Positions 28,276 through 37,848 of a DNA stretch of 54,567 bases are shown here, piece after piece. The notes under the pieces are model-generated. The model did not search any database, was not told the origin of the DNA, and saw nothing but the letters and a program-made list of their open reading frames with translations. The DNA comes from an uncultured Streptococcus sp. GTDB lineage: Bacteria > Bacillota > Bacilli > Lactobacillales > Streptococcaceae. Both the position numbers and the translations under genes were made by a program. The stretch is from positions 1 to 54,567 of the forward strand of contig CAKPZX010000005.1 of assembly GCA_934215455.1 (NCBI GenBank), given 5' to 3'. Position 1 is the first letter of the stretch. The number at the start of each line of letters is the position of its first letter.

Positions 28276-28985
28276 TAGTCTGCAATCAAGGTCTCAAGAC
28301 CGACTTTCATCATGTCTGTGAAAGTATTTTGGCGTTCTTCAGCGGTTGTATCCTCATCTGGATTAACCAAACTGTCTGAAATCGTCATGATAGCAAGTGC
28401 ATCGACATGGTGTTGGGCAGCAAGATAGTAAAGAGCTGCTGCTTCCATTTCTACAGCTTTCACACCCCATTTACCAAGCTCGATATTCTTTTCACCATAG
28501 TTTGAATAGAAAACGTCTGATGACAAGACATTGCCGACGTGAGTCGTCATACCAAGATCTTTGGCAATGTGGTAAGCCTTGTCTAAAAGATCAAAGCTAG
28601 CGATTTGTGGGAAATCATATTGAGGCCAGTCGTTGCGGATGATGTTTGAGTTGGTTGCAGCTGCTTGTGCCAAGACCAATTCACGGACGTGAACATCCTC
28701 ATTCAAAGAACCAGCCGTTCCGACACGGATCAATTTCTTCACGCCGTAGTCAACAATCAACTCACGCGCATAGATAGAGATCGATGGCATCCCCATCCCA
28801 GTTCCCATGACAGAAACACGGTGACCCTTGTAAGTCCCTGTGTAACCAAACATGTTACGGACTTCGTTGAAGCAAACAGCGTCTTCAAGGAAATTCTGAG
28901 CAATAAATTTCGCACGAAGAGGATCCCCAGGAAGAAGAATTTTATCAGCAATTTCACCCTGCTGAGCAGCAATATGGATAGACAT
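28275..28985 (-). CDS. deoD: Purine-nucleoside phosphorylase DeoD
   Basis: A 236-residue hexameric-type [32 protein letters not shown] at the N-terminus, [26 protein letters not shown] and [10 protein letters not shown]. The final catalytic Asp lies in [11 protein letters not shown]. It phosphorolyses purine nucleosides, including adenosine in this class. The start at 28985 gives the usual length; a longer frame from 29042 would start inside a leader hairpin. There is no Shine-Dalgarno, and a structured leader RNA precedes it. Confidence 0.93.
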   Translation of the reverse strand: MSIHIAAQQGEIADKILLPGDPLRAKFIAQNFLEDAVCFNEVRNMFGYTGTYKGHRVSVMGTGMGMPSISIYARELIVDYGVKKLIRVGTAGSLNEDVHVRELVLAQAAATNSNIIRNDWPQYDFPQIASFDLLDKAYHIAKDLGMTTHVGNVLSSDVFYSNYGEKNIELGKWGVKAVEMEAAALYYLAAQHHVDALAIMTISDSLVNPDEDTTAEERQNTFTDMMKVGLETLIAD

Positions 28986-28999
28986 AGTTAAGATATAAA

Positions 29000-29185
29000 G
29001 GGCGACAGAGAACAAAGTAAAAATAGGAAACTGACGACGCATCGCAGATGCTAGACAGTTTATCTTTTTTACACAGTTCTCCGCCCGTATTCAGTTCAGC
29101 GAATACGGTAAACCCATCCTTTCTTTTTTTATTGAGTAATTAGGAGAGCTTTCCGCTCGTGTTCAAATTAGAACACATGCTCTAC
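29000..29185 (-). promoter_or_regulatory. Structured RNA leader before deoD (possible regulatory RNA)
   Basis: A 5' module GTGTTC/GAACAC plus GAGC/GCTC hairpins (29146-29176) is followed by a related module CCGTATTC/GAATACGG (29085-29108). Both share the sequence TCCGC-Y-CGT-R-TTC (plus strand). GGGCGGAGAAC (29086-29076) can then pair with GTTCTCTGTCGCCC (29013-29000), enclosing AACTG/CAGTT (29056-29060 with 29029-29033) and GCATC/GATGC (29047-29051 with 29039-29043). A 12-codon ORF MCSNLNTSGKLS (29178-29140) with AAAGG sits in the first module. No SD is visible for deoD. Pattern found by eye; no known riboswitch class matches. Confidence 0.5.
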
Positions 29186-29198
29186 CTTTCTTTTATAT

Positions 29199-29909
29199 TT
29201 ATTTTGTTAATGAATCCAAAAATGCGTAGAGTTTGGCATTCATTTCTCGATAATCGTAATCACGAATGGCTTCAGGTTTTTGAACAAAGGCCAGATTTTG
29301 ACTTTGTTCTTCTAAAACAGCTTCACCGTCTGCAGCAATCAAGAGATCAACTGCTTCTGGATCAAATTCCAAATGGGCTTGGAATGCATAGTGTTTTGGA
29401 CTGAAGCGAATAATCTGACGTGGACACCCTTGACTAGTTGCAAGAACGACAGCATCTTCTGTCAATCCTGGCATATCACCATGCCAGTGACCAGTTTCAA
29501 GAGTTGCTCCAAACTCACCGACATGCGGATCTGTTAGACCATCCGGTGTTAAGGTCACAGGAAACACACCGATTTCACGCTCAGGACTGTGTTCATACTC
29601 TGCGCCATAAGCAACTGACAGGAGCTGCGCCCCCAGACAGACCCCAACAATGTAACGATCTGTCTTGATGGCTTTTTGAATCAAGTCGATCTCTGACTGA
29701 GGATCGTAGTACGGAAAAGCTTCCCGATCTTCATCCGGTGATTGAGGTCCTCCCATGACGATCAAAAAGTCAATCTCATCCACTGACTCAGGTAGGGCTT
29801 CATTCTCATAGACTTTGGTCGTGGTAACCTGATGGCCACTCTCCTGCGCCCATTTTAGATAAGCGCCCGGCACTTCAAATGTTTCATGCAGTACAAAATG
29901 TACCTTCAT
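29199..29909 (-). CDS. Type 1 glutamine-amidotransferase-like protein
   Basis: A 236-residue class I GATase domain. IVGVCLGAQLLS has the nucleophile Cys, the VMGGPQSPDED loop precedes it, GHWHGDM follows, and AFQAHLEFDPE supplies the His/Glu, where the family usually has FQ-HPE. It is free-standing, like GMP synthase-like GATases of unknown amide acceptor. ATG 29909 is preceded by GGGAG and overlaps the CLC stop (ATGATGA). Confidence 0.8.
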   Translation of the reverse strand: MKVHFVLHETFEVPGAYLKWAQESGHQVTTTKVYENEALPESVDEIDFLIVMGGPQSPDEDREAFPYYDPQSEIDLIQKAIKTDRYIVGVCLGAQLLSVAYGAEYEHSPEREIGVFPVTLTPDGLTDPHVGEFGATLETGHWHGDMPGLTEDAVVLATSQGCPRQIIRFSPKHYAFQAHLEFDPEAVDLLIAADGEAVLEEQSQNLAFVQKPEAIRDYDYREMNAKLYAFLDSLTK

Positions 29910-31141
29910 CATCTCTTCTCCCATCTCTTTCGAATCACGTAAGACACTCCTGCCGCAAGTACAAGCGGGATTGTCAAACTCATAGGCTGCCCTGTAAATC
30001 CAAGGCTCAGGGCAATGGCTGTCAGAGGAGCTTCTAGGGTCATCCCTAAAAAGACTGTCGCTCCAAGTAGCATCCCTAGAGCAGGATCCAGATGAATGCC
30101 AAGGACTGTCAAAAGCAAGGTCACTAGGTAGCCAGATCCAATCCCAAGGGCAAATGATGGCGTCAAGGTTCCCCCATATGCACCATTACGCAAGAGGAGA
30201 TAAACTATAAGTCCTTTCACTACAAGAGTCAATGGAAGATAGGGAATCGGCTGACTAGACAAGAGGGCTTGGGCTAGTACCTGGCCGTTTCCCATAAAGA
30301 TTGGGAAAAAGACTGCCAAGCTCCCCAGCACCAGAAAGGCTAGAGGAAGAGCCCAAAGAATTGTTCCATCCTTCCGCTGTTTGTGACCCGCGCGTTTAGC
30401 TAAAGATCGAAAGACTAGCGCAAATGGAGTAACCAATAAAGCAATCAGAATCGCCTGTAAGAAGCTACTAGCCGACCATGAGACTGCGGACAGGTGATAA
30501 ACGGCCTCGTGACCAACGATGGGCTGAGCGACCCAGGTTGCCAGATAAGTACTGGTCAAAACCAGTAGAAGGTTCTGCCAACTGTAGGCGAGTCCTAAGG
30601 TCTCAAAGACAAACAAGCTACTAGCAAAGGGGACCTGATAGACCGCAGCCAAACCAGCTCCTGCCCCACAGGCGATCAAGACTTTCCGCTCTTTGAGAGC
30701 TAGAGAGAATCCCTTCGACAACCGACCAGCTAGAAGAGCCCCGACCTCACGTGGGGCTCCTTCTTTTCCGACTGATGCACCCGCTCCGACAATCGCCACC
30801 TGCATACCTGCATGAAGGAGGTGGGCTAAGGGTGCTGGCTCCCTGTCTCCAGCCAAGTCAATTTGCTTGCGAATAGACAGGATCTGATAGCGCTTTTGCA
30901 GGACATACCAGAAACCAGCTGCCAAGACCCCTGTCACACACAGGACGAGGAACCTACGGAGACCTCCAGCTTCTTGAAATTGCTGGAGCAAATCGGAACT
31001 ATCTTGACCAAAGGCCAACACTTGCACCCCTTCCAGTAGATAATGACAGGCAATGCCGACCAGACCCGTCCCAATCCCTAATGAAAAGGTGGTTAGAAGC
31101 AACCTCAGTCCATAGGGCAGGCTTTGGAGTCGTGCTTTCAT
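29909..31141 (-). CDS. CLC-family chloride/anion transporter
   Basis: A 410-residue protein with about 10-12 helices of CLC type: GAGASVGKEGAPREVGAL has the gating glutamate region (GKEGAP for GREGP), and YGGTLTPSFALGIGSGYL matches the anion-binding loop. It moves Cl- or other anions across the membrane, probably with protons. Start at 31141, four bases after the punA stop, so coupled. A second CLC gene lies at 43599. Confidence 0.85.
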   Translation of the reverse strand: MKARLQSLPYGLRLLLTTFSLGIGTGLVGIACHYLLEGVQVLAFGQDSSDLLQQFQEAGGLRRFLVLCVTGVLAAGFWYVLQKRYQILSIRKQIDLAGDREPAPLAHLLHAGMQVAIVGAGASVGKEGAPREVGALLAGRLSKGFSLALKERKVLIACGAGAGLAAVYQVPFASSLFVFETLGLAYSWQNLLLVLTSTYLATWVAQPIVGHEAVYHLSAVSWSASSFLQAILIALLVTPFALVFRSLAKRAGHKQRKDGTILWALPLAFLVLGSLAVFFPIFMGNGQVLAQALLSSQPIPYLPLTLVVKGLIVYLLLRNGAYGGTLTPSFALGIGSGYLVTLLLTVLGIHLDPALGMLLGATVFLGMTLEAPLTAIALSLGFTGQPMSLTIPLVLAAGVSYVIRKRWEKR

Positions 31142-31145
31142 GGTC

Positions 31146-31955
31146 TTACAATTCAGCAAGAATCGCTTTTAGCAATCCTTTGAAGTCGCCTTTGACACGT
31201 TCTGTCACTTCTACTACCTCTTCATGGTTAAGTTCTTCTTGGAAACCAGCCGCAAAGTTGGTAATACATGAAATACCAAGAACTTTCAAACCAGAGTGAG
31301 CCGCAATGATGACTTCAGGAACAGTTGACATTCCGACAGCATCTGCACCAAGAGTCTTAAACGCACGGATTTCAGCTGGTGTTTCATAAGTTGGACCGGT
31401 CACACCGATGTAAACTCCATCATCCAATTTGATGCCCAATTTATCAGCTACTTTATGAGCGGTCTCACGGTATTCAGGTGTATAAGCTTTGGACATATCA
31501 GGGAAACGTGGACCAAAGTCATCCAAGTTTTCACCGATCAATGGGTTTTGACCAGTCATATTGATGTGGTCTGTGATAGCCATCAAAGTACCAGGACCAA
31601 AGCCAATACCACCAGCAGCGTTGGTAACAAGAACCCCTTCACAGCCCAACACTTTCATGACACGAACTGGGAAAGTCACCACTTCTAGTGGGTTTCCTTC
31701 GTAGAAGTGGAAACGGCCTTGAAGGGCCAAAACCTTGCGTCCAGCAAGATCACCATAAACCAATTTACCAGCATGGCCGACAACCGTTGAACGACCCCAG
31801 TTTGGAATTTCAGAGTAGTCTACTACGACTGGATTTTCGATTTCTTCAGCCAGTTCTCCAAGACCTGATCCAAGGATCAAACCAAACTCAGGTGCCTCCA
31901 CTCCTTTGCCTTTCAAAAAAGCAGCTGTTTCATTGATTTTTGCTAATAATGTCAT
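31146..31955 (-). CDS. punA: Purine-nucleoside phosphorylase PunA (trimeric type)
   Basis: A 269-residue protein: LILGSGLGELAEEI, GHAGKLVYG, LQGRFHFYEG, TNAAGGIGFGPGTLM and VGMSTVPEVI. It belongs to the trimeric family that cleaves inosine and guanosine, complementing DeoD. It is the fourth gene of the rpiA/deoB block, 12 bp after the DUF1697 gene. Confidence 0.94.
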   Translation of the reverse strand: MTLLAKINETAAFLKGKGVEAPEFGLILGSGLGELAEEIENPVVVDYSEIPNWGRSTVVGHAGKLVYGDLAGRKVLALQGRFHFYEGNPLEVVTFPVRVMKVLGCEGVLVTNAAGGIGFGPGTLMAITDHINMTGQNPLIGENLDDFGPRFPDMSKAYTPEYRETAHKVADKLGIKLDDGVYIGVTGPTYETPAEIRAFKTLGADAVGMSTVPEVIIAAHSGLKVLGISCITNFAAGFQEELNHEEVVEVTERVKGDFKGLLKAILAEL

Positions 31956-31967
31956 TGCATATCTCCT

Positions 31968-32513
31968 TTATGATTTCCTTAAAAATTGGCCAATTTTGTC
32001 AAATGTATTGGCATTGCGAATGGTCAACAGACGGTAATCTGGCATCTTGAGGACTTGCCTGTGGTAAGCGGTCTTTGTATAGGTCTCTTCTGAGTATTTG
32101 CCCCAGTAGATCCCGAGTATTCCACGATGGATGATTTCATCACTGAGTGAAAAAGAGGAGACCAGCTCCCAGACAGCATCCTGATTGAGGCCTTCTGTGT
32201 AAAAGAGAACATCCTTGCGTGCCAGATCCTCCTGCCACCAGGCTGGTAGAGTAGCGAGGTCTTGCGCATAGTCCTCAGCTGAAAAGAGAGAAAAAGACTG
32301 GATAAAGGGATAGCGATCACGAAAGAAATGTCCCAGCAAATCTACCAATTCTGCTTTAGAACTAGCAGATTCAAAGAAGATATTGCCACTATTGATGTAG
32401 GTCTCTACCCCATCAAGCCCGATCGTATGAAGCTCCTCTCGAAGCTCTGCCATCACGACCTTGTTTTTCCCGCCAACATTGATTCCTCTTACGAGTAAGG
32501 CAAATCGCGTCAT
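31968..32513 (-). CDS. DUF1697 family protein
   Basis: A 181-residue soluble protein with the DUF1697 pattern: FALLVRGINVGGKNKVVMAELREEL, INSGNIFFES and a final RNANTFDKIGQFL. Function unknown; it is frequent in this nucleoside operon of streptococci. The start lies immediately after the deoB stop. Confidence 0.85.
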   Translation of the reverse strand: MTRFALLVRGINVGGKNKVVMAELREELHTIGLDGVETYINSGNIFFESASSKAELVDLLGHFFRDRYPFIQSFSLFSAEDYAQDLATLPAWWQEDLARKDVLFYTEGLNQDAVWELVSSFSLSDEIIHRGILGIYWGKYSEETYTKTAYHRQVLKMPDYRLLTIRNANTFDKIGQFLRKS

Positions 32514-32514
32514 C

Positions 32515-33726
32515 TTAGACCAATTTATCTAAGAAGCTTTCACCGATCATGGCTTTTTCAACACCAAAGTTCTCTGCAATCGTTGCAGAAATATCAGAGA
32601 AATGGCCAACTGGAATCACGCCATTGCCCTTAAAGGATGGGCTATAAGCCAAGAATGGGATGTATTCACGTGTATGGTCTGTACCAGCATAGGTTGGGTC
32701 ATTTCCGTGGTCTGCAGTGATCATCAAGAGGTCATCTTCACGCATAGCTGCAATGATTTCTGGCAAGCGTTCGTCAAACTCATGCAAGCAATCGCGGTAG
32801 CCGTGAGCATTGCGACGGTGACCATAAAGAGCATCAAAGTCTACCAAGTTGGTAAATGAGAACCCTTCTTGGAACTCAGGAAGTCCCATGGTCTTAATCA
32901 AGGTATCCATACCGTGGCTATTTGATTTGTTGTGGCCCATATCGTGGTTAATACCAGCACCGTTGAAGATATCGTTGATCTTACCAACTGCATAGGTATC
33001 GATACCAGCTTCGTTCAACTTGTCCAAAACAGTTGGCGCAAATGGTGATACAGCCAAGTCACGACGGTTTGCTGTACGTGTGAAGTTGCCTGGTTCCCCA
33101 ACATAAGGACGCGCAATGATCCGACCAAGAAGAGCTGGACGTTCCAAAGTGATGGAACGAGCGTATTCACAGATACGGTAGAGTTCATCCAAAGGAATGA
33201 TGTCTTCGTGAGCTGCGATTTGAAGGACAGGGTCTGCTGACGTATAAATGATCAACTCTCCAGTTTCCATTTGACGTGGTCCAAAGTCATCGATGACCGC
33301 TGTACCAGAATAAGGTTTGTTGGCTTCACGGATGACCTTACGTCCTGAGAATTCTTCAATTTTAGTCAAAATTTCTTCAGGGAAACCATTCCAGAAAGTA
33401 TCAAAGGGTTCTGTAATGTTGAGCCCCATGATTTCCCAGTGACCAGTCATGGTGTCTTTCCCAAGAGAGACTTCTTGCAATTTTGTCGCATAGCCAGTTG
33501 GATTGCTTTCAGCTGGCACAGTCTTCAAGGGTTGTTCACGCGGAATATTTCCAAGACCAAGTTTTGCCATGTTTGGTACATTCAAACCAACAGCTTTTGA
33601 AATGTGCCCAAGGGTATCTGATGCGCCATCAGGTACACCAGCATTGACAAAGTTATTAGCATCTGGTGCAGCACCGATCCCTACTGAATCCAGTACGACC
33701 AAGTGCATGCGTTTAAATTTTGACAT
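32515..33726 (-). CDS. deoB: Phosphopentomutase
   Basis: A 403-residue alkaline-phosphatase-fold mutase: [12 protein letters not shown] at the N-terminus (metal-binding Asp), [10 protein letters not shown] with the phosphorylated Thr, and [21 protein letters not shown] with metal ligands near the C-terminus. It interconverts ribose-1-P/deoxyribose-1-P and the 5-phosphates, linking the two PNPs here to rpiA and the pentose pathway. AAAGG-type SD upstream. Confidence 0.96.
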   Translation of the reverse strand: MSKFKRMHLVVLDSVGIGAAPDANNFVNAGVPDGASDTLGHISKAVGLNVPNMAKLGLGNIPREQPLKTVPAESNPTGYATKLQEVSLGKDTMTGHWEIMGLNITEPFDTFWNGFPEEILTKIEEFSGRKVIREANKPYSGTAVIDDFGPRQMETGELIIYTSADPVLQIAAHEDIIPLDELYRICEYARSITLERPALLGRIIARPYVGEPGNFTRTANRRDLAVSPFAPTVLDKLNEAGIDTYAVGKINDIFNGAGINHDMGHNKSNSHGMDTLIKTMGLPEFQEGFSFTNLVDFDALYGHRRNAHGYRDCLHEFDERLPEIIAAMREDDLLMITADHGNDPTYAGTDHTREYIPFLAYSPSFKGNGVIPVGHFSDISATIAENFGVEKAMIGESFLDKLV

Positions 33727-33758
33727 ATACTGCCTCTTTCCTTTATTAAACTAGCTAT

Positions 33759-33767
33759 ATTATACCA
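33759..33767 (-). promoter_or_regulatory. Extended -10 promoter of deoB
   Basis: Minus strand TGG-TATAAT about 33 nt before the start codon; no clear -35. With the repeat lying between rpiA and deoB, this may make deoB partly independent of rpiA. Confidence 0.55.
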
Positions 33768-33800
33768 TATCCCTGTAAGAAGAGAGCCGTTATTTGATCC

Positions 33801-33974
33801 GAGGCTGGGAAAAAGTCCTAGCCTCTCAATTATTTTTGGATTGTCGAGCAAGACGCAGTGGTTGAGTGGGCTCTACTACGCTGATTTCATCAGCTTTTAC
33901 AGCCCTACTCAACTGTGCGGAGGTGGGACGACGAAATCGAATTCTAACGAATTACCGATTTCTGTCCCACTCTC
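33801..33974 (+). repeat. 175-bp structured repeat, copy 2
   Basis: Same sequence as copy 1 except for GGGAAAAAGTCC in the first hairpin and a few bases. It fills the rpiA-deoB gap; its right end reaches the last base of the rpiA TAG. Read from rpiA, the element is transcribed with GAAATCG/CGATTTC first. Confidence 0.85.
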
Positions 33975-34645
33975 TATTTTTCGATGATGACAGGACCATC
34001 TGGTGTCCCTACAATCACTTTTGAAATCATATTCAAGAACAAACCGTGCTCTACGACGCCTACGGTGTGATCCAGTTCATTTGCCAGAGCTTCTGTATCC
34101 TCGATCACCTTAAGATCCAAGTCAATGATGAAGTTGCCTTGGTCGGTGACAAAACGTTGGTCATCCGCGATACGGAAAGCAGGATGGTAACCTTTTTGCT
34201 CAAAGTGACGGAAGAGATTTTCAGCTCCGTATTGCACTACTTCCACTGGAAGTTTGAAAGCCCCAAGAGTTGCGACTTGTTTGGATTCATCCACGATCCA
34301 AATGCAGTCTTTAGAATTGGTTGCGACGATTTTTTCCATGAGGAGAGCCCCACCGCCACCTTTGATCCCGTTCAATTGAGGATCCACTTCATCTGCGCCA
34401 TCCACAGTCACATCGACCACTTCGACATCGTCGATGGCCTTGAGCGGGATGCCTAAACTTTCAGCCTGATCATAGGTCACACTCGACGTTGTGACAGCTG
34501 TGATCTGCAAGCCTTCTTCTTTGATGCGACGACCCAATTCAGCCACAAAATAATAAGCAGTTGACCCTGTACCGAGACCGACAATCATGCCGTCTTTGAC
34601 AAACTCAGCCGCTTTAATTCCTACCTGTTCTTTTAGGTTTACCAT
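33974..34645 (-). CDS. rpiA: Ribose-5-phosphate isomerase A
   Basis: A 223-residue protein: [45 protein letters not shown] and [14 protein letters not shown], the phosphate- and substrate-binding loops of RpiA. It interconverts ribose-5-P and ribulose-5-P. ATG 34645 is 6 nt after AGGAGG; a second ATG at 34648 is 3 nt after it. The final codons are followed by a stop shared with the edge of repeat copy 2. Confidence 0.95.
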   Translation of the reverse strand: MVNLKEQVGIKAAEFVKDGMIVGLGTGSTAYYFVAELGRRIKEEGLQITAVTTSSVTYDQAESLGIPLKAIDDVEVVDVTVDGADEVDPQLNGIKGGGGALLMEKIVATNSKDCIWIVDESKQVATLGAFKLPVEVVQYGAENLFRHFEQKGYHPAFRIADDQRFVTDQGNFIIDLDLKVIEDTEALANELDHTVGVVEHGLFLNMISKVIVGTPDGPVIIEK

Positions 34646-34672
34646 CATAGACCTCCTTTTATATTCTATTAC

Positions 34673-34681
34673 AGTATAGCA
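34673..34681 (-). promoter_or_regulatory. Extended -10 promoter of rpiA
   Basis: Minus strand TGC-TATACT about 28 nt upstream of the start, with a possible weak TGAAAT -35 box. Confidence 0.45.
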
Positions 34682-34747
34682 TATTCTGTAAGAGATTTCA
34701 CTAATTAATTGAAACCCTTTCCAAGTTTTAGTTCTAAAAGCAAAACC

Positions 34748-34776
34748 TTGCCCGTCCGCTGACTTTACGATAGAAT
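34748..34776 (+). promoter_or_regulatory. Promoter of mnmE
   Basis: TTGCCC, 17-nt spacer, TAGAAT. It is 31 nt ahead of the chosen mnmE start and would leave an upstream in-frame ATG (34781) at or before the transcription start. Confidence 0.65.
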
Positions 34777-34807
34777 AGAGATGAATCTACAGGAAAAGAG
34801 AAATGAC

Positions 34808-36181
34808 ATGATTACTAAAGAATTTGATACCATCGCTGCCATCTCGACTCCTCTCGGTGAGGGGGCTATCGGGATCGTCCGCTTGAGCGGGACAGACAGC
34901 TTTGCCATTGCGCAAAAGATCTTTAAGGGAAAAGATTTATGCAAGGTGGCTAGTCACACGCTCAACTACGGTCATATCGTAGATCCAGATAAGGACGAGA
35001 TTCTCGACGAAGTTATGGTGGGGGCTATGCGCTCGCCTAAGACCTTCACCCGTGAAGACATCATCGAGATCAATACCCACGGCGGGATTGCAGTGACCAA
35101 TGAAATTCTGCAATTGGTCATCCGTGAAGGCGCTCGATTGGCTGAACCTGGTGAGTTTACCAAGCGAGCCTTTCTGAACGGTCGGGTCGATTTAACCCAA
35201 GCCGAAGCTGTCATGGACATTATCCGCGCCAAGACCGACAAGGCTATGAACATCGCCGTTAAGCAACTAGATGGTTCCCTGTCTGATCTGATCAACAACA
35301 CGCGCCAAGAGATCCTCAATACCCTGGCCCAGGTTGAAGTCAATATCGACTATCCTGAGTACGATGATGTCGAAGAAGCAACTACTGAGATCATCCGTGA
35401 AAAGACCAGTGAATTTGAAGCCCTCTTGACCAACCTCCTCAAGACTGCGCGTCGTGGCAAGATCTTGCGTGAAGGGATCTCTACTGCTATCATCGGTCGT
35501 CCAAACGTCGGCAAGTCTAGCCTCCTCAATAATCTTCTTCGCGAAGAAAAAGCCATCGTGACCGATATCGAAGGAACCACTCGGGACGTCATCGAAGAAT
35601 ACGTCAACATCAACGGCGTTCCCCTTAAACTAGTCGATACGGCCGGGATCCGAGAAACCGAAGATATCGTTGAACAAATCGGTGTCGAACGGTCGAAAAA
35701 AGCCCTCAAGGAAGCTGATCTAGTTCTCCTCGTCCTCAATGCTAGCGAGCCCTTGACCGATCAAGATCGCCAGTTACTTGAAATCTCTCAAGATAGCAAC
35801 CGCATCATTCTCCTCAACAAGGTTGACCTCCCAGAGAAGATCGAAATCGACCAATTGCCGGCAGATCATATCAAGATTTCCGTTCTGAAAAATCAAAATA
35901 TCGATCAAATCGAAGACAGGATCAATGCGCTCTTCTTTAAAAATGCTGGCCTGGTTGAGCAAGATGCGACTTATCTCTCTAATGCGCGTCACATCTCTCT
36001 GATCGAGAAAGCTGTCGAAAGCCTGCAAGCGGTCAACGAAGGCTTGGCCCTCGGTATGCCGGTAGACCTGCTTCAAGTCGACCTCACCCGCACCTGGGAA
36101 ATCCTCGGAGAAATCACAGGGGATGCTGCTCCAGATGAGCTCATCACCCAACTCTTCAGCCAGTTCTGTCTTGGTAAATAA
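34808..36181 (+). CDS. mnmE: tRNA modification GTPase MnmE
   Basis: A 457-residue protein of standard length. The N-terminal tetrahydrofolate-binding domain (1-120) has [19 protein letters not shown]. The G domain follows with G1 GRPNVGKSS (230-238), DTAG (277-280) and NKVD, and the C-terminal C-L-G-K (454-457) completes the active site. With MnmG it makes the cmnm5 modification of wobble uridine. The 34781 ATG is rejected because its position conflicts with the promoter. Confidence 0.96.
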   Translation: MITKEFDTIAAISTPLGEGAIGIVRLSGTDSFAIAQKIFKGKDLCKVASHTLNYGHIVDPDKDEILDEVMVGAMRSPKTFTREDIIEINTHGGIAVTNEILQLVIREGARLAEPGEFTKRAFLNGRVDLTQAEAVMDIIRAKTDKAMNIAVKQLDGSLSDLINNTRQEILNTLAQVEVNIDYPEYDDVEEATTEIIREKTSEFEALLTNLLKTARRGKILREGISTAIIGRPNVGKSSLLNNLLREEKAIVTDIEGTTRDVIEEYVNINGVPLKLVDTAGIRETEDIVEQIGVERSKKALKEADLVLLVLNASEPLTDQDRQLLEISQDSNRIILLNKVDLPEKIEIDQLPADHIKISVLKNQNIDQIEDRINALFFKNAGLVEQDATYLSNARHISLIEKAVESLQAVNEGLALGMPVDLLQVDLTRTWEILGEITGDAAPDELITQLFSQFCLGK

Positions 36182-36182
36182 C

Positions 36183-36217
36183 AAAAATGCGTATGTTTGC
36201 ACACATACGCATTTTTT
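36183..36217. terminator. Bidirectional terminator between mnmE and PrsW-like gene
   Basis: AAAAATGCGTATGT / ACATACGCATTTTTT, a 14-bp perfect stem with a TTGCAC loop. Confidence 0.9.
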
Positions 36218-36221
36218 GTTC

Positions 36222-37034
36222 TTATTTTGCTTGTTCTAATCGCTCGACGGTTTGATAAGCTTGGTAGATTAGGAAGAGCCCAGTAGCATTCAAGACTGGA
36301 ATCGCAATCGGCAACTCGGTCACGATTTGTGAGAAAGGTGAATTGCCAACAAAATGAAGTCCAAACCCAGCTACTAAATATCCCCAGCCTGCTAGAGCTA
36401 GATCCTTGCGTCCTCTACTTGCTTGGACAATTAGGAAGAGCCCTAGCATAACAAGACCTGTGTAGACCCAGTGAGACATGGGCGCATTGGCCACACGGCC
36501 GAGAATTCCTGACACTGTGTAAGAGAAACCTTCCGGCAGATCCTGACGGATATAGGCAAAGTCCTCGACGATCTGGAAACCAAGACCAGAGGCAATGGCC
36601 AAGAGGAAAATCGACTTGATGCGACGAACGCTGAACAAATAGAGGACAAAGAAGATTGGAATCAACTTAAAGGGTTCCTCAAAGAGTGGCGCAGCGATGG
36701 CACTCTCGTACTGGTTCCAAAAGTCGCTATTAGGAGCGATCGCTTGAATCATGTCATGGAAATAGGTATTGGCAAAGCTAGACAACCAACCGGCAACAAA
36801 GCCCCCTCCTAATAAAGAAAAGAGAACCGGTACCCAAGACAACTTCCACTTCTTAGCAAAATGAAAGAGAGCCCAAACAGCAGGAAGTGCATAGACCAAA
36901 AGGATCAGGGTAGAAAGTCCCACAATCCCGTACTGGCTACCAGACATCCAACCTTCCGTCAGCGACTGGGTCTCATAGGCTAGGCCGATCGCTAGCAAGA
37001 GTAAATAGAGAAACAAAATCGATTTGCGTTTCAT
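36222..37034 (-). CDS. PrsW-family intramembrane protease-like protein
   Basis: A 270-residue membrane protein with about 8 spans. The active-site signatures of the PrsW/CAAX-protease (CPBP-related) group are present: LFEEPFK (119-123 EEPFK), GLGFQIVEDFAY with Glu157 and Asp158, and His188. In Bacillus, PrsW cleaves the anti-sigma factor RsiW; no such partner is seen here. The start at 37034 has AAAGG 6 nt upstream, preferred over an upstream ATG at 37097. The 37035-37187 interval shows no other feature. Confidence 0.75.
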   Translation of the reverse strand: MKRKSILFLYLLLLAIGLAYETQSLTEGWMSGSQYGIVGLSTLILLVYALPAVWALFHFAKKWKLSWVPVLFSLLGGGFVAGWLSSFANTYFHDMIQAIAPNSDFWNQYESAIAAPLFEEPFKLIPIFFVLYLFSVRRIKSIFLLAIASGLGFQIVEDFAYIRQDLPEGFSYTVSGILGRVANAPMSHWVYTGLVMLGLFLIVQASRGRKDLALAGWGYLVAGFGLHFVGNSPFSQIVTELPIAIPVLNATGLFLIYQAYQTVERLEQAK

Positions 37035-37187
37035 AAAAGACCTTTCTAAAGTGAAATGAAAAAGGCTGGAAGCCCAGTCTTTTCCGAGTACTATCATTGT
37101 AACAGGATCAGCTTAAAAAAACAATAAATGTGGATTCGTGAGAAAAATATAAAACGTAGATGGCGACAGATGGTTAACTAAATTTAG

Positions 37188-37679
37188 TTACTTAATCACC
37201 AACGCTCCATTTTCCTCCGTTGCCAAGAGCTTCTCATCTTTATCATATATTTTAAGTTTTATACTGCTTGGTGTTTTTTGAGTTGCATTGTATTGCTTTA
37301 CTATCTCTTCTTTTAAATCAAAAAGCGTCTTACAATAATCTTTTGGATTTATATTTGCTAAAGATAGCATATTTTCTGATACAGAGAAGACAAGGACCAC
37401 ATACTCTTCATTATAATACACTTTCGCCATCTCAATTTCGCCATTGATTTGATTTTGAAGCATATAAGCAAATACTACATTAGGTTTTTCATTTCCAACC
37501 AATGAGGTAGGGGCTTGATTCATCCCTTTGACCACTGATTCTTTACTTTCCTTTTTAGAATCTTTTACATTCTGTTCAGTAGACTGCTCTTTTTTGTCTT
37601 CATTCTTCACTTCTTTTTGCGCGCACGATGACAGAAATAGCGAGAGGATGGTCATTGTTGCAAACATAGTTTTTTTCAT
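37188..37679 (-). CDS. Lipoprotein, unknown
   Basis: A 163-residue lipoprotein: MKKTMFATMTILSLFLSSC is a lipobox signal with Cys19 as the lipidated residue. A Lys/Glu/Ser-rich linker (about 22-50) is followed by a small folded domain (EIEMAKVYYNEEYVVLVFSVSE). The start at 37679 has AAAAGGAGA upstream. It is anchored on the outer face of the membrane. No domain recognised. Confidence 0.7.
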   Translation of the reverse strand: MKKTMFATMTILSLFLSSCAQKEVKNEDKKEQSTEQNVKDSKKESKESVVKGMNQAPTSLVGNEKPNVVFAYMLQNQINGEIEMAKVYYNEEYVVLVFSVSENMLSLANINPKDYCKTLFDLKEEIVKQYNATQKTPSSIKLKIYDKDEKLLATEENGALVIK

Positions 37680-37848
37680 AGATTTTCTCCTTTTATTTTT
37701 ACAAGTAGAAAACGACCTGTAATTGACCAAAATTGCATAAGCTTCCTGTATAAGATATTCCAAACCTTTAATCTTATAACCTAATAGGTCATTAGATCTT
37801 TAATAGTTTAAATAATTATTATCTAATATTATTCTACCATAATCTCTC

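Noticed and set aside
28986..29042. N-terminal extension of DeoD from ATG 29042
   Set aside because: The extra 19 residues do not belong to the family, there is no Shine-Dalgarno, and this ATG lies within the nested leader hairpin.
29076..29185. Tandem mini-ykkC-type (guanidine-II) riboswitch
   Set aside because: The two hairpins do not display ACGR in their loops; the ACGAGC sequence lies outside the loops and the gene context is purine salvage.
34781..34807. Upstream in-frame start of mnmE
   Set aside because: It lies 5 nt from the -10 box, at or before the expected transcription start; the protein from 34808 has the standard length.
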